This document shows, piece after piece, positions 27,901-54,964 of a DNA stretch of 64,000 nucleotides. The stretch spans positions 124,001 to 188,000 of the forward strand of contig JAQGBZ010000096.1 in assembly GCA_034687125.1 (NCBI GenBank). Reading direction: 5' to 3'. A program made the translations under genes and the position numbers. Source of the DNA: Neelides folsomi (taxonomy: Eukaryota > Arthropoda > Collembola > Neelipleona > Neelidae). Below the pieces are notes generated by a model. It made no database searches. It saw only the letters and a list, made by a program, of their open reading frames with translations, and was not told the DNA's origin. Numbering within the stretch: the first letter of the stretch is position 1; each line of letters begins with the position of its first letter.

Positions 27901-28988
27901 AAGTGGTAGAGAAGTGTGGGAGTAATGAAGGCTTAGATTCGATATTCTTTTGAGCCAAAAGTGTTTTTAAAGCCGGTAATGGACGTTTCACTTATTGAAG
28001 ATTTAAAAAACGTGACTTTGTTCTCGAATTTATCTGGATTTTTATTTATGTAGAATTTTTCACTGGATGAGAAACCAATTTTGAATCCCTTTTCATTAAA
28101 AAGATTGAAAGATGAAGGATTTTAATTCGATTGATAGTCCTTATACCTATCTATGTATAGATACCTATTCAGTTATACGGTATACCTAATAATCATTTCT
28201 TCTCATTCATCGAAACTTACCAAAATTATCCATAATGTAAATTATCGTTGACATACAACCATATTTAGTAAATATGTTAAAAAGATATATGTATCAATGA
28301 TACATATAGAGTAATTGCTTAATCTTTTCATGTCTAATTTTGTTCACACGAATGAGTAGAGTAAATGAGTGTATTTATATCCAGCTAATTGTTCCGTCTC
28401 CATTCACCTCATTAGTGGAATGAATGAATTTTGTATCACAAAACTTACTAAATCATTCTCTCATTCATTAACATCAAACGCTTACAAATTCTCATATCTT
28501 GATGTAAACAGCAGTAAACTCCAAAAATCTTAAATGAAAATGCCAATATAATCTGTACTTAATTAGTTACAAATTGTTGGAACAAAAATTGGTGAAGTTA
28601 TGATTACTTTTTATAATTTATTTTTTATTATACTCTACATACCATGTTTCATACCACAGTATACATAAGCCTATTCATATAGAATATTTATTTTTGTATG
28701 TTTCACCAAATCACCGACTTTGAAGTTTGTCAAAAGGTATGATTGGTTATTACTATTAATATGGATTGTTTTCTTCGAATTTACTTGTAATCATTCAATG
28801 GTCAAACGGACATGCGTTTTGTCACACCAACAATTTGTTCCTTTGATGTCTCATATATGTAATTATTAACTTTTGTTTATAGGTATTCTTCAGCCAAATG
28901 TTGTTGAATTGACTTCCGCAGAACCACATTTTTGGCTCAAAAGAATATCGAATCCAAGCCTTCATTACTCCCACACTTCTCTACCACT
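27901..28988. repeat. Inverted repeat with about 60-bp arms flanking about 960 bp
   Basis: The segment 27901-27963 reappears in reverse complement at 28925-28988 with one substitution and one small indel that I can see. It contains TTTTGGCTCAAAAGAATATC and TTCATTACTCCCACACTTCT. The second arm ends about 300 bp before the start codon of the Venus kinase receptor. It may be an inverted duplication, the ends of a DNA element, or a conserved noncoding motif used twice. Confidence 0.7.
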
Positions 28989-29289
28989 CAACTCGGAAAA
29001 AGCAAGTTACGAGGGAAGAATGGGCAACTTCGCTAGCAATTCATCTCCCATCAAGAAGTTTAAAAGAGTATAAAAAAGAATTGAAATTCCACTCATGGAC
29101 TTTTCATGCTGGAAATAAATCCTCGGGTATCAAAAAGTTTTAAAGCTTCCATATTTACAATGCTCGTCCTATCCTCCCCTGAGAATTCTTCAAGAGAAAG
29201 GAATAATGAAGTTTGTCCCTAAGTCAAACGAAGAGAAAGTCATAAAAAGAAAACCAATTACCAATTAGCCTTAACCTAATTGAATCAAA

Positions 29290-44275
<14,986 letters not shown>

Positions 44276-46093
44276 ATATCAATCATTTTTTATTTTTATC
44301 TTGATATTACTCAAAACTCATTAAACTTTATGTACTTGAAGGGCTCAATTTTTTGTTTATTTTAATATTTTTTGTCTGATTCTTTGAAAGGGAGTTTTTA
44401 TAATAATAATAATTTAATTATAAAGTTTAATAATAATTCGACAGATGTTTTTTATATTTTAATTGCTAAGAATATCTATTACTCTTTTTATTCAAGTCAA
44501 TATTATACAGAAATGATAGAACCTATTTAAACGATATATTATATACTTTACTTTTAAACCAATAATATTTATATTGCAGACTATAAACTAATTTATTATT
44601 TACAACTGCCCACCAATTTAAATATGAAGTCAACTTATATTAAATAAAAATTTAGCTTAACAAATATTTTTTACTGATGAAATAAAAATGTACAAATTTG
44701 AATAATATAGTAAATACAAAATAATATTCAATGTTTACAATAGTTGGTAATTAGTAAGAAAGTAGCTTTTTTAAGTTTTTTAAAGTCTGACAATCTGACA
44801 AGCTATGGGACATAATTTTTTGTTTGCGCCATGTTGGGTAAAAATTATTTTTAAAACCCAATATTTCTTTATAAAATGTCAATATTAGCTTTAATATACT
44901 TTATATTGGATAGCGACTCTACAATAAAATAATAAGCCAAAGATGATATTTTGAATGTAAATATTAAATTATAAATGCATTCATAATAATTAATAATATA
45001 AATTAATTGTTTTTATAAATCATGGTAGAATATTTTGAGTCAAAATTGTTTCGAATGATTTTACATATTGTTTGCTTTCTATCGATTAATAGATGTAATA
45101 TAATATATGTCATACTTACCATTTACCATTAGATAATATTTTAAATTAAAGGTACTTTGTATATATTGTAAGTTAAAGCGACTTGAAATTTGTAAGTTTT
45201 AATTATTATATATTTAAGATAATTAGAGTCATTAAAATTGTGAAGATAACGTTTTCTGTGACCAAAGTGTAATTCCAGTGACTGTTATAAAAGTACCTTT
45301 AGCGCTGTGTGATTGTGAGATTTAAAAAATGTATTTATTGACAAATTAAATTGTGATGCTTTGTTTTTTAAATTATCTTTGATATTAAACCTATTATTAA
45401 ACAGAATTTATTATATTGCAAAATAACAATCATATATACTATAGGTATACTCGTATTTAAGTAATTTGAAACCTGAAATAAACGAAATTGTGAGATACAT
45501 TTGGCCTGTATTCGGAAACTTTACAAAACCAGTTTGGCAGTTTTATAAAGTTTTCAAATGTTATCCTTAAAAAACTTAAAATCATAGTTTAAATCCAATA
45601 TTTCTGTACTCAAATTAAAAATTGTAAAATTCTTAAAAATTGTTGTTTTTCAAAATTAACTAAAAAAGTAACTAGCTTTTATTGTCAAAACCAAAATTTT
45701 CGCTATATGTAAAATCATATTTAAATTAAAGCATCAAGATTTTAATATCTTAAGAAAAACAGTATTTTTAAATAATTTGTAATCTTCTGCTGTTGAAGGT
45801 GTTATTAAAATAAATTTTTAATGATTATCCATATGTCTGCTAAAGTAAATACGATTACATACAACTTCTATATAAAAAATCTCTGTATGCGTATAAGTGT
45901 GTACCATATTAAATATATATTTATAATATACGATGTAATAATAAAGTAAAGATAATTAAAGTTATAAATATCTAGTCTCAAGCGCGTCACATTATGTTCA
46001 AATGCCCATTCATTGAATTACTAAATATAAATTAAATTCGTTGTTATACGCAGAGTATAAATGTAGCAAAGTTATATCACAATAAAATTAAAA
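44276..46093. other. AT-rich intergenic region between VKR and the SLC6 gene
   Basis: Convergent 3' flanks. An ATTAAA at about 44320 is a possible VKR poly(A) signal. The rest is very AT-rich with no recognisable gene or structured repeat. Confidence 0.5.
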
Positions 46094-46099
46094 TTTATT
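46094..46099 (-). terminator. Poly(A) signal of the SLC6 transporter
   Basis: AATAAA on the minus strand, about 120 bp beyond the transporter stop codon at 46218. Confidence 0.45.
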
Positions 46100-46217
46100 T
46101 AGAAAATTATGTATAATAAATTTACTTAAAATGTTAATAATTAAGTAATGTATTTACCAAAACAAAATAAATATGCAACTTGCTTGTTAAAATCATATTA
46201 CATCAAAAATTGAGACA

Positions 46218-49200
46218 TTATTTTTTTAATAACTTTGAAAGTTTATCTCCTAATTTATATGAATCTGATTTTGTTGTTTTGTAATCGGTCCACTTTTTCC
46301 ACATATCTGGGTGTTTTGGCCCCCATTGATTTGTTGGACAACAACACATTTTGGTTTTCTGTTAGTGAAAAAATACAAACATAAATTATCCCACGTGTTT
46401 TTTATATAAACATTTATGTGTTCAATTTAATTCTAATTTTTCTACCTCCTTAACACTTCCTTTAAAATCAATTGATCGAATAGCAAAGAATGCTCCGAGT
46501 GGTATTGTCAATAATATAAACGCAGTTAAAATCCACCCAAACGCTAAAAAAATCGGCAATTTTTGTTAAAATTCAAATATAATTCATTTATGGTAGACAA
46601 ATTAATTACAACTACTATTACACACTACTAACCAAGTGCAATTTCAGGATATGCTGTTCCATTATATTTTAAAGTTTTCGTTGTGATCATTGCATAAAGA
46701 AATATAATCATTAGAGCCCCAGGTGTAAATATACCCCAACAAAATTTCCTTAATTTCAAAAAATATTAAAAAAATTTGAATTGAATTTTTAAAATTATTT
46801 TTCCAAATTCCTAATTACCAATAAAATCCAACTTTGATTCCCAACATGAATTCAATATCGTTACAAAAGTTTTTGAGGCCATAAACCCATACAATGGCCA
46901 TAACTTCGACCATCGCCATTACATAAACAACAGAAGTTCCTCCAAAGTTATCAACAAGATTTAGCATAAACTGACCGCCCTGTATTTCCCAATCCAAAAT
47001 TTTAAATAATTAGTAACATTCAATTAAGAAGCGTTTAATCGATTAAAAATGCATTTGATGTGTTTTTCAATTTGATTTGCATTAAGATCTAATGAGACAT
47101 GTCGTTACCGGTGTGACGTAAATGAGACCAATGAGGAATCCAGCTGCACAAACTCCTGATGTAACTTTCCATTTGGGAATATTTGGGAAATTATCTGAAA
47201 TGATTGTAATGACTCCACCGGTAAGTGCACCCGCTGTTCCAACTCCCAGAGTAAGAAGCATCAAGAAAAACAAAACAGCAAAGAACTAAAAACATAAAAA
47301 ATTGGCATTTTAATATCAAACGTACCATAAAGATTTCTAAAGGCAAATTATGATTAAATAACATTTGTTTAAAATAAAGACTGATTCATAAATCACCTGT
47401 GGAACCCAAGTAAAAAGGGCAATGGCTTCAGGATAAGAAATAAAAGCTAAACCCGAGCCAGCTCGAGTTGCCAATACTTCTATATCTTCTCCTTGTTCAT
47501 TGGCCAAATAGCCAAGAATTGAGAAAACTGTAATTCCAGCAAAAAGACTTGTAAAAGTATCCATAAAACTCACGATCATGGCATCTCTATAAAATAATAA
47601 ATATATTTAAATAATTTATATAAGCATTATAAATTAATTTGATGAAATATAAATATTTGGATAATTGTAACAACCTGTATACATTGTGCTTAAATGGATT
47701 ATAAGAACCGAACATGACTATAACGCCCATTCCTGTACCAAGAGAAAAGAAGCATTGACTCACAGCTTGATACCAGACCTATTGAGCAATAATTTTTTTT
47801 AAATTAAGAAATTGATATAAAATAAAGATAGTTGCACAATAAAATCAATATAAATTATTTTTTAATATTTTACATTCAAATCGTACAGTTTTTCCCATTG
47901 CGGTTTGAGAAAGTAAATAATTCCTTTCCCTGATCCTTCTAAAGTTGCTCCTCTTATAAGGAGAATTAAAAGGACAACTGAAAGAATTCAAAAATTGAAA
48001 ATTACAAAATTTAGAAAGCAAAAGTATAAAGTTATCAAAATATATTTAAAAAGAAATATTTGTTAATAAATAATACTGACATTGAGTATATTGAAATTGT
48101 AGTTCAATTACAGTAATTTATTACCGTAAGGAAAAATGGCAGTGAAATAAGCAACTTTTCCTGAACTTTTTACTCCTTTAATCAGAGTGAAAAGAAGGAT
48201 AAGCCAAGCTGCTAAAAGGCAAAGAGTTAATTTCCATTGAGGAAATCCTATTCCATCGTCGATGTTCTTTTTCTCCTCAAGGACTGCATTAATTTTTAAT
48301 TAATTAAATATTTGACTATTAATAAAATTAATAAAATCAAAATGATAAAGCTGGATTAACCATCATGTAAATAAAAAAGTTCTGCGTTTGATCGATTTCC
48401 AAGAATATCCTTATTGTCAATGCAAAATACATCATCTGTATAATTTTTACAAATGGACCAAGGAAGAGGATTTGCAAATGATCGAATTAAATAGTAAATA
48501 ATATTAGCCATAATTGAGCAATAATATGACGTGATGCAAGCTGCTCCAATAACTGAGCCATACCCAACACCTAAAAATGAGAAAGAATTAATACACAAAC
48601 AAATTTTAATAAATTAAAGTGGTTTAAGGACTTTTGATTGTACTCATATTTGTATGAATAGTATTATTAATGTTGGTAGTAATTTGGTAATTGGCTTAAA
48701 AGTTTTAAATAAAAAATGTATTAAATATATTGCCTCTAAACAACGGAGCAACTTCCCATGATTTCACCGGACCAAAAGATGAGAATTGACCAACAATAAG
48801 CTCAAGAAAGTAAATCGGACGACCGATGAGAGTTAAAACAATGAGATAAGGAATTAAAAAAGCGCCACCTCCATTTTCTAACGCTGTAAACGGAAAGCGC
48901 CAAATGTTTCCGAGTCCAACAGACCTGAAATGTACAGTATTAAATATCTTATATACAATTCTTAACAATAAGAACTTCTTAATCATAATGCTAATTTTGT
49001 TTAAAATATAATATTAACGTTACATTGAAATACAAGAAAAAAGAAATTCCAAAGGAGACGCCCATTCATCTCTATCCACGGCTTCACCACTTTCACCTTT
49101 GCTGTGCATGCATTTACAATCTCCAACGCAGTGACATTTGTGGTCCTGATTAAATAAAAGATAAAACTCACAATTTAATGTAATGACTATAATTAATGTG

Positions 49201-49753
49201 ATATTTTGGGAAATTAATTTTATTAATATAGTTTATCATTGAAGAATTCTAAAATATTCATACTTCATTTTCGATTCTACTTTCATTTTTATTTTCATTT
49301 TTTTCATTGACATCATCATTAGTAAAACCATAATTTTCAAGCCCATTTTGATTCAAAGAATTAATTGAGTCCTTTTTCTGGGATTCTTTTTCTTCTTGAC
49401 TTTCATTTGTTACTTCAAAACTTCCTCTGTCCTGAAATAAGTGAAAAGAATAAGTGAATATTTATGTGAAACGAATTTAACTATAAGAAATACTTATAAA
49501 TAATATTTTAAATTTAATATAATTTTATTTTATTGGAAATGATGGTACAATTAGAATAGATTATTTATTGTAACTTCTTAAATTATTCACAAATAAAATA
49601 ATGATACAAAATGTTAATATTGTTACATGCTTTGTACCTTTTAATTGTTTAGATAATTATATATTGAAATTGTAGTTAATAATGATTGCAATACATATAC
49701 TTATATAATGATAAACTTACATCTTCATCCTCGGTGATATTTTTCGATGACAT
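46218..49753 (-). CDS. SLC6 family sodium-dependent nutrient amino acid transporter
   Basis: Plasma-membrane symporter of the neurotransmitter/nutrient amino acid family, using the Na+ gradient for uptake. Exons in transcription order: 49721-49753, 49264-49431, 49024-49145, 48734-48924, 48361-48570, 48125-48283, 47874-47977, 47675-47778, 47397-47586, 47109-47285, 46819-46979, 46633-46748, 46446-46543, 46218-46358; 657 aa, all phases consistent. Seen: acidic/polar N-terminus; TM1 with [22 protein letters not shown]2 with [32 protein letters not shown] (TM5); [19 protein letters not shown] (TM6); NDIEFMLG; a C-terminal [10 protein letters not shown] motif. TM1 looks most like insect NAT (nutrient amino acid) members rather than monoamine or GABA transporters. 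Oddities: a Cys/His-rich cluster ([11 protein letters not shown], about residues 71-81) just before TM1, and a GC donor at 48733. The exact substrate cannot be read from sequence. Confidence 0.93.
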
Positions 49754-50517
49754 TTTGTATTTTTTTAAGTTGACGTCAATATTTCATTGATTGCCTTTAT
49801 ATTATCGCACTCAATATCAACTTAACAATGAAATACAGGTTAATTATGCTATAAACTAAATATGAAAATAATTAAATAATACAATGAAAACGAAAATTCA
49901 TGAATTAGACAAGATTTGTTAAAAGAGACAATTTTTGTTAATTATTATTAATTTTGCACAAGGATTTTAACAGATGATATGGTTGAAGTTTCAAGGTGAG
50001 AAAACATTATAAGTTGATTACAATAAACTATGTGAAAATTAATGCGCTCTACATAATATGGAATAATTACAATTTTATAGTAAGCCTGCTACATATTATA
50101 TTAGCATGTATTGGTGCACTATACAATATAACTATAGATCTATAGATGTAATAATTATTTATACATGTACATTCCGCACCTACACATTAATACTGTAATT
50201 TTATCAAATGTAATTTTTGAAATTTATATTGTAATCTAAAATAATCAAACAACAAATGTTTAATCGTAACATAACTCTTTAGATAACTTTGATATATAAT
50301 GGTTGATCGAAATAATTAAATTAATTTATACAATATATGTATGCACTAAATGGAAAATTAATGATTCATTCTAAGCTCATTCTTGATTGAATATCAAATA
50401 TTACACTAGTTTTTAAAAATATTATTAAAATTTGTATTAAAATATTGTTTGCACATTTTTATAAAAAATTATTTGTTTGGTAAAATGATCGTTCATTAAA
50501 AGTTGTTTTAATTGCTC
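49754..50517. other. AT-rich 5' flank of the SLC6 gene
   Basis: No gene or structured element was recognised. It should include the promoter and 5' UTR of the transporter on the minus strand and the 3' end of the orphan exon's transcript. Confidence 0.4.
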
Positions 50518-50523
50518 TTTATT
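50518..50523 (-). terminator. Poly(A) signal following the orphan terminal exon
   Basis: AATAAA on the minus strand, about 50 bp after the TAG at 50572. Its placement supports the view that 50572-50719 is a genuine last exon. Confidence 0.45.
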
Positions 50524-50571
50524 GTTCCATTATGAGGTATATTATGAATAAATCTTCATTTTTTAAATATC

Positions 50572-50719
50572 CTAATGATTGTCTTGGTTAGGGTTATTTG
50601 CGTCAGAGTTAAGTTGGTATCTGTCAATATACGTTTCGTATGCATGTAATGCATCATGAACTTTCTCTTGATTTTCCTTCATGCAATATATCATACTGGT
50701 GTAATTCCCAGCAAATTCC
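50572..50719 (-). CDS. Orphan terminal coding exon of an unrecognised gene
   Basis: The minus strand has a strong acceptor (TTTTTCATTTCAG at 50720-50732). After one base completing a split codon, 48 sense codons and a TAG follow, with AATAAA about 50 bp further on. The peptide contains EFAGNYTSMIYCMKENQEKV, then HDALHAYETYIDRYQLNS and a polar Asn/Asp-rich end. The composition is protein-like, charged and helical, unlike the AT-rich flanks. I do not recognise the family. No partner exon ending in phase 2 was seen upstream in 50720-51737, so the rest of the gene must lie further away, perhaps spanning the oppositely oriented monooxygenase gene, or be lost. It could be a gene remnant. Confidence 0.45.
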
Positions 50720-50732
50720 CTGAAATGAAAAA

Positions 50733-51737
50733 TTTTGGTTGGAATTTTCACCTTTTAAAATCACAAAGGTTAATAAGCTAATAGTGTAAAGAAAATTGAC
50801 AATTTATAACGTTTAGTTCTTGTATCTGATATTTATACTTTTTTAAGCCCATCCATTTTAATTAAAAATATAAACTATTTAGGATACATGTATGTTTTAT
50901 CTATCATATTTAAGCTGAATTAAGTTGTATCACCGAATGATCAAATTACATAAAAGTAAATTATTGGCAATTTAGGAATTTAATCTGATATAAAATTGTT
51001 TGTCAAATTATTTATCAATCAGATTTAATCTACAGTAATCCATGTATTGTATAGGTTTGATATTTCTCAGAATGGCACAATGACCATTAATCACACACTA
51101 AACTACATTATAATATACGATGTAGGTGTATAAGTATTTTATTCTTGTTTTAAATATTGTATTTATTAAAAATGTTGATATTATATATTTATTTTCTTAA
51201 TCAATTTTCCAGAATTTTCCATTATATCATTAACTTAAATTAGCAGTTAAGCTATTATCAGTAATAGTATATGCATTTATAGAAATAAAATCTTGAAATA
51301 AATATCCCTTCATATTAAACTAGGTATCTATATATATATATTAAACAATATTATATTTTTTATGAGTTTTTATAATAAAAATTAATAAATCTACCTATGT
51401 ATAATGAACTCATTTTAACAAATACAAAAAATAGCAAAATAAATTGCCAAATTACACTATCCATTTATTAATATCGAGCCTTAATTATTTTAATGGATAT
51501 TAATTTTACTAATTTATTTAGCATGTGTTTTGCAGGCTAGCGTTAGCGTTAACGTCATTAGCTTCACAATGGACAATCAATCATAAATTAATTCCACAAT
51601 TCATTCATCATATCTTAAGCTTTAATTTGTATAATATACATGAATGTTTTCAAACCTCTTTATTTAAATTAAAATTATAACTCAAAGTAATTTCAATTAT
51701 TTCAATTCGATTAATATTAAATTACATGTTGTGAAAC
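50733..51737. other. AT-rich 5' flank of the MOXD1-like gene
   Basis: Low-complexity AT-rich sequence, including a short TA run near 51330. Nothing coding was recognised. It should hold the promoter of the plus-strand monooxygenase gene. Confidence 0.4.
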
Positions 51738-54700
51738 ATGAAATTATTGCTACTTTTTCTTTTCTTTAAATTATCAATCGGAGCTTTCATTGGGCCAAAT
51801 TCAATTGAACTAAACGAAAAATATAAATTCATTTGGGAAATTCATGGAAGTGATATTGAATTTGAAGTTACGGCCCAAACCACAGGATTCATTGGATTCG
51901 GATTATCATGGCAAGGAAAAATGAAGGACGCTGACATTTACATTATGGGAGTTAATCCAGATTTGACGCCTTACCTAGAAGTAAATGAACAATAACTTAA
52001 AAAATTAAAAATCATTTTATATCATGAAATCATTCGTTTTATTAGATGTAAAAGTAAATTATAGTTTAAAGAATGTTTTATGTTCTCATGAAACAAGTGC
52101 GAATTTATTATAGGACAGACATGGAATCGGGAATTCTATTCCAATTATGGACTCAAAAAATGATTTAAAGTTAATCTCTGCTAATGAAAATAATACTCAA
52201 ACTACCGTAAAATTTTCACGAAAATTAAATTCATGCGATCCGGAGGATATTCAAATAACTGTATGCATTTACATTATAATAAGCTATATTGTATACACAT
52301 ATACATATATAATATATGTACATGATGTTAATGTTAGATATAAATATTAAAAGAGGATTTAATTTTCAATCGTTTAGGATGATACAATCAAAATAATCTG
52401 GGCTTATGGACCAACCGATAAACTTGAATTTCACGATGATAACAAAGGAGTAGGAACGGTTAATTTAATAGATGGAATAACTCCTATACCTGATTTATCT
52501 CCGTAATACGAAAAGATGACCATTAGATTTTCAATTTATAATTGGTTTTAAATATATTTTTATAAATTAGCTATAAAGTCTGGAACGTAACAAATAATAT
52601 TTTGATGCCAAAAAATGATACAACATATTGGTGCTCATTTCACAAAGCTCCTCAACTTAACAAGAAAAAGCATCATTTAATTGGAGTAATGCTATAATTC
52701 ATCTTCATCTTACATGACTTATTAATTACTATCAATTTTATGATTTAATTAAAGCAAGGGAAATGTTTAATAATTTTATTCATAGTTTGATGTATTTTTG
52801 AGCGGAGATCTCGCCAAAGCTCACACACATCATGCAGATTTATATAAATGTGTCGTTCCTGAAGGTATGAATCCTGATGAAATATTTGGAGAATTTGCTG
52901 AAGGTGAAGGACAAGAATGCTATTATGATCCAACTTACTATCCAAGAGAATATTGCCAAACTATGGAGTTTTCATGGTCTATCGGCGGACAAGTGATTTA
53001 ATTTAAATATAATTAATGTCTAATTATTACAATAATTTTAATAATATAATAAATAATTATAGATTACAATGTTTCCTGAAAATGTTGGTGTTCCATTTGG
53101 AGTAATCGAAAACGAATATTACATGATGGAACTTCATTACGATAATCCTAGAGAAGCAGAGGAGAAATTTCAAACTGGATTACAACTCTATTACATAGAT
53201 ACTCCCAGGTATGAAAAGGGTTTATATTATTTTGATATTAGAATATATGACTTTGACATAGAGTACCTTTGACATATAAAACTGAATATTGGCATATATA
53301 ATAAAATATTTTGGGGAAATAATGTACAATATAGTAGCTCAATTTATGATAATTTATTAGAACTATATTGATTATCAAAATGATTGACAGGTTGAGCTAC
53401 TATATTGTTTTCTAATACCCCAGAATTAATAAATTGAAGATAAATCAGAAATTTTTGCCATAAATGTTGAAAAGTGATAGAAAATTTAAGTAAAAATAAG
53501 TTATTTAAGTCAAAGATATTTCTTTTATAATGGGAGTTATCTATTCTTATGTCAAGTTAATTGGAATCCGTTTGAAAATGTGTTTTCTAATTTTAAAAAA
53601 AAAGATAATATTTTAAAAATAAAACTTTAACAGAGAGCATGATGCTGGGTTTTTAATGGTGAAGAAACATTCAATTTATAATCTAATGATTCCTCCAAAC
53701 GGGAATCAATTTTTAGCTCCAGCGCATTGCTCATCTCAATGCACTCAACATATACCACAAGAAGGAGTCAATGTTTTTAATGTGAAAGTGCATTCTCATT
53801 TAGCAGGTGATTTTCAAGAAAGTTCTAGATCTAGAAATATCTAGAAATAATGATATGTGATTTATAAAATTAAACCATTTAAATGGAAGTATAATATTAT
53901 CATGAAAATGAATAATGAACACATTTATTATTAAAATTCTAATTTATGAATAATTTACTGATATTTAGGAAGAAAAATGAAAGTTCGCCATTTTAGAAAC
54001 GGTAATGAACTCCCATGGATCGTGAACGACGAATATTATGATTTTAATTATCAGCAGAATAAAATGTTAAAAGAAGAATTGAAATTGTATGCAGGTGATC
54101 ACATTACTCTTGGTAAGAACTATAATTTAAAAAAATGTGAAAATCAGTGAAACTAACTTGAATATTCACATTTATTTATTATTAGTACTCAAATACAAAT
54201 ATTTCATTCGATATTCATTTGCATCATAGAATGCATATACGACACAACATGGAAAAACGGATTAGCAACACTTGGAGGTTTAACAACAAGAGAGGAAATG
54301 TGCATTGCTTATTTGCTTTATTATCCTTTATTGGACAATCTTCATGAATGTGGATCAAATTTTCCAGCAAAACAACTTATTAAACATTTTGGAATTACAG
54401 AAGTCAAAATGTAAATTGATTTATTATAATTATAATGCTTTCCCTTTAAACTTAATAAGTAATAAATAACATAACTGAACTTTAATGCAATCCAAAGGGG
54501 TGCAAGTTTATATGATGATCCAATTGTGACAAAACCTGCGTCTCTCGCCAATCAAACATTTACTCAAGTAATTGAAAGCAAAACTTGGACCAAGGAATTC
54601 TACGACCAATTCCAGATAATCTACAAAGAAACGGACCAAGAAGCATTCTGCGGTCTAATAAATAATACAAAAACAAATTATCCAAAATTTGAAATTGAAT

Positions 54701-54792
54701 ATCAATTACCAGAACAGTGCAACAATGGACAATCAACATTATATTCAATTTATTTCATCTTGTGCAGCCTTGTAATTGTTTATTTAAAATAA
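51738..54792 (+). CDS. MOXD1-like copper type II ascorbate-dependent monooxygenase (DBH family)
   Basis: DBH/MOXD-family hydroxylase expected in the secretory pathway, acting with ascorbate and two copper sites. Exons: 51738-51980, 52114-52260, 52378-52502, 52571-52685, 52786-52992, 53063-53208, 53634-53806, 53969-54112, 54230-54410, 54498-54792; 591 aa, phases consistent, close to human MOXD1 (613). Seen: signal peptide about 1-15; DOMON domain with GFIGFGLSWQGKMKDADIYI; copper-binding histidines in KKHHLIG and AHTHHADLYKC (first copper site); ELHYDNP, HSHLAGRKM and the methionine in LTTREEMCIAYLLYYP (second copper site). All the expected ligands are present, so it should be active. The hydrophobic C-terminus (about 570-590) suggests a membrane anchor, as in MOXD1. 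Its substrate is unknown. It is convergent with the ABHD gene, with 172 bp between stop codons. Confidence 0.93.
53310..53425. mobile_element. Small MITE, copy 2 (intron 6 of the MOXD1-like gene)
   Basis: A 116-bp element with inverted termini. ACAATATAGTAGCTCAA at 53326-53342 is perfectly complementary to 53392-53408, and outside these arms GGGG (53313-53316) pairs with CCCC (53418-53421). The left end, TTTGGGG followed by TAATGTACAATATAGTA, matches the repeat at 36343-36367. There is no coding capacity. As RNA it would fold into a hairpin within the intron. Confidence 0.55.
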
Positions 54793-54934
54793 TATTTATA
54801 TAACACATTACATTATAACTGCATGTAACAAATACCTACTCTATAAGAACCTGTATTATAAATATTATTGTATTATTTAAAAGAAACAATTGGTGTTAAA
54901 TTGATATAACACAAATTAATTAATTTACAAGTTA

Positions 54935-54940
54935 AATAAA
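54935..54940 (+). terminator. Possible poly(A) signal of the MOXD1-like gene
   Basis: AATAAA about 140 bp after the MOXD1-like stop and only 25 bp short of the ABHD stop codon on the other strand. The 3' ends of the two convergent transcripts probably touch or overlap. Confidence 0.4.
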
Positions 54941-54964
54941 TAAGTTATTATTATTAATAAAAAA

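Larger units (their letters stand above)
20360..29289. other. 9-kb AT-rich intergenic region upstream of the Venus kinase receptor
   Basis: No coding exon with recognisable homology was found on either strand. There are two GC-richer islands, about 21110-21330 and 25990-26290, which could be promoter or 5' UTR material for the receptor gene downstream; this is inference. The region also holds a perfect 17-nt inverted repeat (27740-27842), a long-arm inverted repeat (27901-27963 versus 28925-28988) and numerous short TATA/GTAC-type motifs. Confidence 0.5.

Noticed and set aside
28873-29073. A 66-codon frame just upstream of VKR
   Set aside because: It overlaps the second arm of the inverted repeat and has no link by phase or splice site to the signal-peptide exon.
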